Assembly: GCA_002348005.1 (NCBI GenBank)
Contig: DDYQ01000143.1
Coordinates: 1-9,250, forward strand
Length of the DNA: 9,250 nt
Direction of reading: 5' to 3'
Source: Desulfobacteraceae bacterium UBA2230
Lineage (GTDB): Bacteria; Desulfobacterota; Desulfobacteria; Desulfobacterales; Desulfosarcinaceae
The notes beneath the pieces were generated by a model. It made no database searches, was not told the origin of the DNA, and was given only the letters and a program-made list of their open reading frames with translations. The translations under genes and the position numbers were made by a program. Below are positions 5,719 through 9,250 of the stretch, one piece after another; position 1 is the first letter of the stretch; each line of letters starts with the position of its first letter.

Positions 5719-6691
5719 TTATCGTCCAACATTACGTTGGCTCGGCTCAAAGGTCCTGCGCCTTGTGGCGGTGGTGCTGGCTGTGTCGACCTTCACCTTT
5801 CTGGGCCTGGAAGTGCTGCCCGGAGATATTTCCTACCAGATAGCCGGCCCTTCAGCCACGGCCGAGGAGGTGGAAGCCCTTCGGGTAGAATTGGGCCTGA
5901 ACCGGCCGCTTCTTTTTCGGTACACAAGCTGGATGACCCGGACGCTTTCCGGGGATTTGGGGTATTCTCTGTATAACGGCGAGCCGGTGGGCGCGGCCAT
6001 TCTTTCCCGACTGCCGGTGACCCTCGAACTGATGATCCTGGTCCCGTTCATGGCCTTGTGCCTGGCGGTGCCGGTCGCCATTTTCAGCGCCTATCGGGCT
6101 CAGAGCGGGTTGGACAAGGGAGTGAGTGCGCTGGCTTTTGCCAGCATGTCGGTGCCAAACTTCGTCATGGCGCTGCTGCTGATCTATCTCTTCGCATTGC
6201 AGCTGCGCTGGTTTCCGGCCACCGGGTTCGTCCCGTTGACTGACGGCCTGACAGCCAACCTGAAATCGATTGTTCTTCCGGCGGTGAGCCTGGCGCTGGT
6301 CGAGTGGGTGCCGTTTATGCGGGTGCTACGCAGCGATTTGATTACCACGCTGCAGGCGGACTACATCCTCATGGCCCGTTCCAAAGGCTTATCGCCGTTA
6401 CGCATCCTGATGGGGCACGCGCTGCGCCCTTCGCTGTTCACGCTGACAACGGTCCTGGGCCTGCATATTGGACATCTCATCGGCGGAGCGCTCATTGTGG
6501 AGATGATCTTTGCGCTTCCCGGCATGGGAAGGCTCCTGATCAGCGCCATTTTCGCCCAGGACACCCACCTCGTGCAAGGCTGCATTCTCTTCATCACCGT
6601 GGGATATGTGCTGATCAACTTCGGCGTGGATATGCTTTACCTCCTGCTGGACCCACGCCTTCTGCATCCCGATGCTGAGGGGGCCGCATGA
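5711..6691 (+). CDS. dppB: Peptide/nickel-type ABC transporter permease, DppB-like
   Basis: First inner-membrane subunit of a Dpp/Opp-class importer; 326 residues, normal for the family. It has an N-terminal membrane helix (about 16-36) with LPGD just after it, as in DppB; then a periplasmic loop and about five further membrane segments (roughly 103-127, 140-165, 186-206, 243-265 and 286-312). The cytoplasmic EAA-type loop that docks the ATPase is DYILMARSKGLSPLRILMGH (about 217-236) with its conserved glycine at 225. FALPGMGRLL and the terminal LLLDPRL are also family features. The GTG at 5711 is the only start that keeps the first helix, because TGA lies four codons upstream; its ribosome site is weak. 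The stop overlaps the next gene's ATG. Confidence 0.93.
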   Translation: MIDYRPTLRWLGSKVLRLVAVVLAVSTFTFLGLEVLPGDISYQIAGPSATAEEVEALRVELGLNRPLLFRYTSWMTRTLSGDLGYSLYNGEPVGAAILSRLPVTLELMILVPFMALCLAVPVAIFSAYRAQSGLDKGVSALAFASMSVPNFVMALLLIYLFALQLRWFPATGFVPLTDGLTANLKSIVLPAVSLALVEWVPFMRVLRSDLITTLQADYILMARSKGLSPLRILMGHALRPSLFTLTTVLGLHIGHLIGGALIVEMIFALPGMGRLLISAIFAQDTHLVQGCILFITVGYVLINFGVDMLYLLLDPRLLHPDAEGAA

Positions 6692-7569
6692 AGCGCGACC
6701 GGCTTTCACCGGTAGGAGGCGGCGAAACGGGCTTGAGGCTTTTGCTTCCCCTGATCTGGATCATCGTGGTGCTCGGCGGCGCCCTCTCGGCGGACTGGGT
6801 GCCGCTGCCGGCGCCCGACCGGATGAACTGGAACAACCCCGCAGTCTTTCCCGGTTCGCCTGGACATTCGGGAATATCCGAAGAGGCAGCTCAGGTCTAC
6901 CTCCTGGGTACCGATGCCATGGGAAGGGACATTTTCAGCCGCCTGGTCTTCGGTGCCCGGGTATCTCTGGCGGTGGGCTTGGTGGCGCCCCTTATCGGCA
7001 TGCTCTGCGGTGGATTTCTAGGAATGACGGCCGGATTCTGCCGAGGCCGGGTGGAGGCCTTTATCGTAGGGGCCATGGATACCATTCTGGCCTTTCCGGG
7101 ACTGGTCCTGCTGCTGGCCGTAACTTTCTATTACGGACAAAGTCTGCAACACCTCATGCTGACCCTTGGCTTTCTCTCCGTGCCGGCTTTCTGTCGCGTC
7201 GCGCGCGCCCAAACCCTTTGCGTGGCGGAGCGCGAATACGTACAGGCCGCTCGGATGATGGGCGCTTCAAGGCTGCGGGTGATGACCATGGAGATTTTTC
7301 CCAATATCTTCGTTTCGCTTTCGATCTACGCGCTTCTGGTCTCCGCCTACATGATCGTGGCCGAGGGGGCGTTGAGCTTTCTCGGCCTGGGCATCCCCGC
7401 GCCGTCGCCCAGCTGGGGGAGCATGATCGCCGAGGGCAACGAGGTCCTGCAAGAAGCTCCGCACGTGGCGCTGATTCCGGCCGCGGCCATGTTTCTTACC
7501 GTGCTCTCCTTCAATCTCCTGGGAGATGCGTTGCGGAGCCGGTATGAGCCGAAAGAGAGGCAGATGTGA
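6688..7569 (+). CDS. dppC: Peptide/nickel-type ABC transporter permease, DppC-like
   Basis: Second inner-membrane subunit, 293 residues, pairing with the DppB-like protein to form the channel. A first helix (about 16-35) is followed by a periplasmic stretch ending in the family motif YLLGTDAMGRDIFSRLVFGA (about 71-90) and RVSL. The EAA-type ATPase contact loop is EREYVQAARMMGASRLRVMT (about 181-200), and GALSFLGLGIPAPSPSWGSM (about 227-246) is another strong signature. Its ATG overlaps the stop of the preceding permease in ATGA, and its own stop overlaps the next gene's GTG, so the genes are translationally coupled in one operon. Confidence 0.94.
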   Translation: MKRDRLSPVGGGETGLRLLLPLIWIIVVLGGALSADWVPLPAPDRMNWNNPAVFPGSPGHSGISEEAAQVYLLGTDAMGRDIFSRLVFGARVSLAVGLVAPLIGMLCGGFLGMTAGFCRGRVEAFIVGAMDTILAFPGLVLLLAVTFYYGQSLQHLMLTLGFLSVPAFCRVARAQTLCVAEREYVQAARMMGASRLRVMTMEIFPNIFVSLSIYALLVSAYMIVAEGALSFLGLGIPAPSPSWGSMIAEGNEVLQEAPHVALIPAAAMFLTVLSFNLLGDALRSRYEPKERQM

Positions 7570-8567
7570 CCGGTTGGGGAGAGCACGCGGCATCTCTGCT
7601 CGTGGTCAAAGACCTGGCCGTGCACTTTACCACCCCCCGCGGAGCAGTGCGGGCAGTGGACGGTGTTTCCTTTGCCCTGGAATCCGGCAAAACGCTGGGG
7701 ATCGTCGGGGAGTCGGGCTGCGGCAAAAGCGTGCTGTGTCGCAGTCTTGTGCGGCTGATTGCTCGCAGCGCCTTTTTTCCCGCAGAGGCCCGGGTGTTTT
7801 TCGATGGTGTCGATTTGCTGTCGCTCAAGGAGAAGGCACTGCGCCGCATTCGCGGGCGGGAAATCGCCATGGTGCTCCAGGATCCGCTCTCCTCCCTTCA
7901 CCCGCTGATGAAAATTGGAGTCCAAATCACCGAGCCGCTAATCCACCATCTGGGTGCGCACCCCGCGGATGCCCGACGCAGCGCGGCGGAGCTGCTGGGT
8001 TCGGTCGGCATTCCTGCACCGGAAAAGCGTGCCGGCCAGTTTCCGCACCAGCTTTCCGGGGGCATGCGCCAACGCGTGGCGATTGCCATGGCGCTGGCCT
8101 GTCGACCCCGACTGCTTATCGCCGATGAGCCCACGACGGCACTTGATGCTACCTTGCAGGGTGAAATCCTTGATCTTTTAGCACAGTTGCAGCGAAGATA
8201 CCGGATGGCGATGATCCTGGTGACCCACGATCTCGGCATGGTGGCCGGACGTACGCATGATACGGCCGTGATGTATGCCGGTAAAATCGTGGAGCAGGCG
8301 CCCACTGATGCGCTGTTCGACCAGCCTCGGATGCCTTACACGCGCGCGCTGCTGGCGGCGATGCCGCGACTTTCGAACCCTCCGCACACCCGCTTAGAGG
8401 CGATTGCGGGACAGCTTCCCGATCCTCTTGTTCCCTTGTCGGGCTGCAGGTTCGCACCGCGCTGCCCGAAGGCGTCGACGCGTTGCGGAGAAGAATCCCC
8501 CCCTCTGCGGCCGGATGGTATTGGTCGGCATCGGTTCGCCTGCTGGAATCCTGAAGGAGGTCTCTGA
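7566..8567 (+). CDS. dppD: Peptide/nickel-type ABC transporter ATPase, DppD-like
   Basis: Cytoplasmic ATPase that powers import; 333 residues, complete. Walker A is GESGCGKS (48-55), the Q-loop is VLQDPLSSL with Gln105, the signature is LSGGMRQR (163-170), Walker B is LLIADEP (183-189) with Glu188, followed by the TALD loop and the switch His221 in VTHD. The C-terminal oligopeptide-transporter extension holds four cysteines in CRFAPRCPKASTRC plus a final FACW (294, 300, 307, 326), the arrangement associated with an iron-sulfur cluster in DppD-type subunits. The GTG start overlaps the stop of the upstream permease by four bases. All catalytic residues are present. Confidence 0.94.
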   Translation: MTGWGEHAASLLVVKDLAVHFTTPRGAVRAVDGVSFALESGKTLGIVGESGCGKSVLCRSLVRLIARSAFFPAEARVFFDGVDLLSLKEKALRRIRGREIAMVLQDPLSSLHPLMKIGVQITEPLIHHLGAHPADARRSAAELLGSVGIPAPEKRAGQFPHQLSGGMRQRVAIAMALACRPRLLIADEPTTALDATLQGEILDLLAQLQRRYRMAMILVTHDLGMVAGRTHDTAVMYAGKIVEQAPTDALFDQPRMPYTRALLAAMPRLSNPPHTRLEAIAGQLPDPLVPLSGCRFAPRCPKASTRCGEESPPLRPDGIGRHRFACWNPEGGL

Positions 8568-9250
8568 TGCGCCAAGGCACAGAGGTTCTGCTTGCCGTCC
8601 GGGATCTGACCGTAACCTTTCGGACTGGCAGCGGAAGCAGAATCCAGGCCGTGTCCGGTATCAATTTCGATGTGCGCGAAGGAGAGACACTGGGCCTGGT
8701 CGGGGAATCCGGGAGTGGAAAATCTACCACCGCCCGAGCCGTAGTCCGGCTTGTGCGCCCCGACAGCGGCAGCATTTTCTTCATGGGTAACGATCTGATG
8801 GCACAGTCGGAAAGAGAGCTCAGGCGCCTGCGCCCGGGGTTCCAGATGATTTTTCAGGATTCCATTGCCGCGCTGAACCCGCGCCGCTGTGTGGGCGACG
8901 CCATCGCAGACCCCCTTTCCGTCATGAAGGCTGGAACCCGCAAAGAGCGAATTCATCGCGCAAAAGAAATGATGGAACGGGTAGGTATTCCCGCAGAAGC
9001 CTTCAGCCGTCTGCCCCATGAACTTTCAGGTGGACAATGCCAGCGAATACAAATCGCCCGGGCGTTAATTTCGCGTCCCAGGCTGCTCGTCTGCGACGAA
9101 CCTGTTTCCTCGCTGGATGTCTCCATCCAGGCCCAGATCCTGAACCTTCTGGAGGAGATGCGTCTGACGTACGCCCTCACCCTTCTTTTCATTTCCCACG
9201 ATCTGGTCGTGGTCAAAAACGTTTCCGATCGGGTGGCGGTGATGTATCTG
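8567..9250 (+). CDS. dppF: Peptide/nickel-type ABC transporter ATPase, DppF-like (3' end beyond window)
   Basis: Second ATPase of the importer, expected to pair with the DppD-like subunit; 228 residues are visible and the frame is open at the right edge. Walker A is GESGSGKS (46-53), Q-loop Gln97 in MIFQDSIAALNP, signature LSGGQ (153-157), Walker B LLVCDEP (173-179) with Glu178, SSLD, and His211 in FISHDL. The residue after the signature is Cys158 (LSGGQCQR) where this family nearly always has Arg. The start is firm: AAGGAGG ends six bases before the ATG, which overlaps the preceding stop by one base (TGATG). It still contains every residue needed for ATP hydrolysis up to the cut. Confidence 0.93.
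   Translation, partial: MRQGTEVLLAVRDLTVTFRTGSGSRIQAVSGINFDVREGETLGLVGESGSGKSTTARAVVRLVRPDSGSIFFMGNDLMAQSERELRRLRPGFQMIFQDSIAALNPRRCVGDAIADPLSVMKAGTRKERIHRAKEMMERVGIPAEAFSRLPHELSGGQCQRIQIARALISRPRLLVCDEPVSSLDVSIQAQILNLLEEMRLTYALTLLFISHDLVVVKNVSDRVAVMYL

Noticed and set aside
6672..7547. 291-codon plus-strand frame over dppC
   Set aside because: Shadow of the permease gene; the other frame has all DppC signatures and overlapping start and stop signals.
8149..9019. Minus-strand frames of over 200 codons across dppD and dppF
   Set aside because: Antisense shadows of the two ATPase genes, which carry intact Walker and signature motifs on the plus strand.
1..9250. CRISPR array, tRNA or insertion sequence
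   Set aside because: No regularly spaced repeats, no cloverleaf-like segment and no transposase motif with terminal inverted repeats were seen.

Overview
The window looks like chromosomal DNA of a GC-rich Gram-negative bacterium. The signs are an envelope-exported solute-binding protein, sigma-70-type promoters, strong Shine-Dalgarno sites and tightly overlapping genes. Gene content and style would fit a deltaproteobacterium (Desulfobacterota), but that is a guess from general impression; no marker here settles it.

Left end (1-700, minus strand): the N-terminal part of an acetolactate synthase large subunit (ilvB) runs off the left edge. Upstream of it lies what reads as a complete transcription-attenuation leader. 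In order of transcription it has a TTGACA/TATAGA promoter, a 28-residue leader peptide with a run of Leu/Ile/Val codons, a strand that overlaps the leader stop codon and can form an antiterminator, and a strong hairpin with a U-tract. This is the best regulatory signal in the window.

Middle left (700-3572, plus strand): a TetR-family regulator is read divergently from the ilvB leader. Its promoter overlaps a 28-bp imperfect palindrome, a likely autoregulatory operator. It is followed by a family-5 (peptide/nickel type) ABC solute-binding protein and a small exported NTF2-like (lumazine-binding-like) protein.

Middle (3573-5710): a truncated, frameshifted remnant of the 5' end of a methyltransferase gene lies just upstream of an intact TIGR00027/LCM-type SAM-dependent methyltransferase. 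After that come about 940 bp with no convincing gene. One open frame of 204 codons is present there, but its signals are weak and gene decay is possible.

Right end (5711-9250, plus strand): four overlapping genes encode two permeases and two ATPases of a Dpp/Opp-type peptide importer (dppB-dppC-dppD-dppF-like; the last is cut by the window edge). The solute-binding protein at 1538 is the obvious candidate partner, although it is separated from the permeases by about 2.6 kb of unrelated or decayed material. The TetR regulator, next to the binding protein, may control this uptake system. The true substrate (peptide, nickel, opine or other) cannot be read from the sequence.
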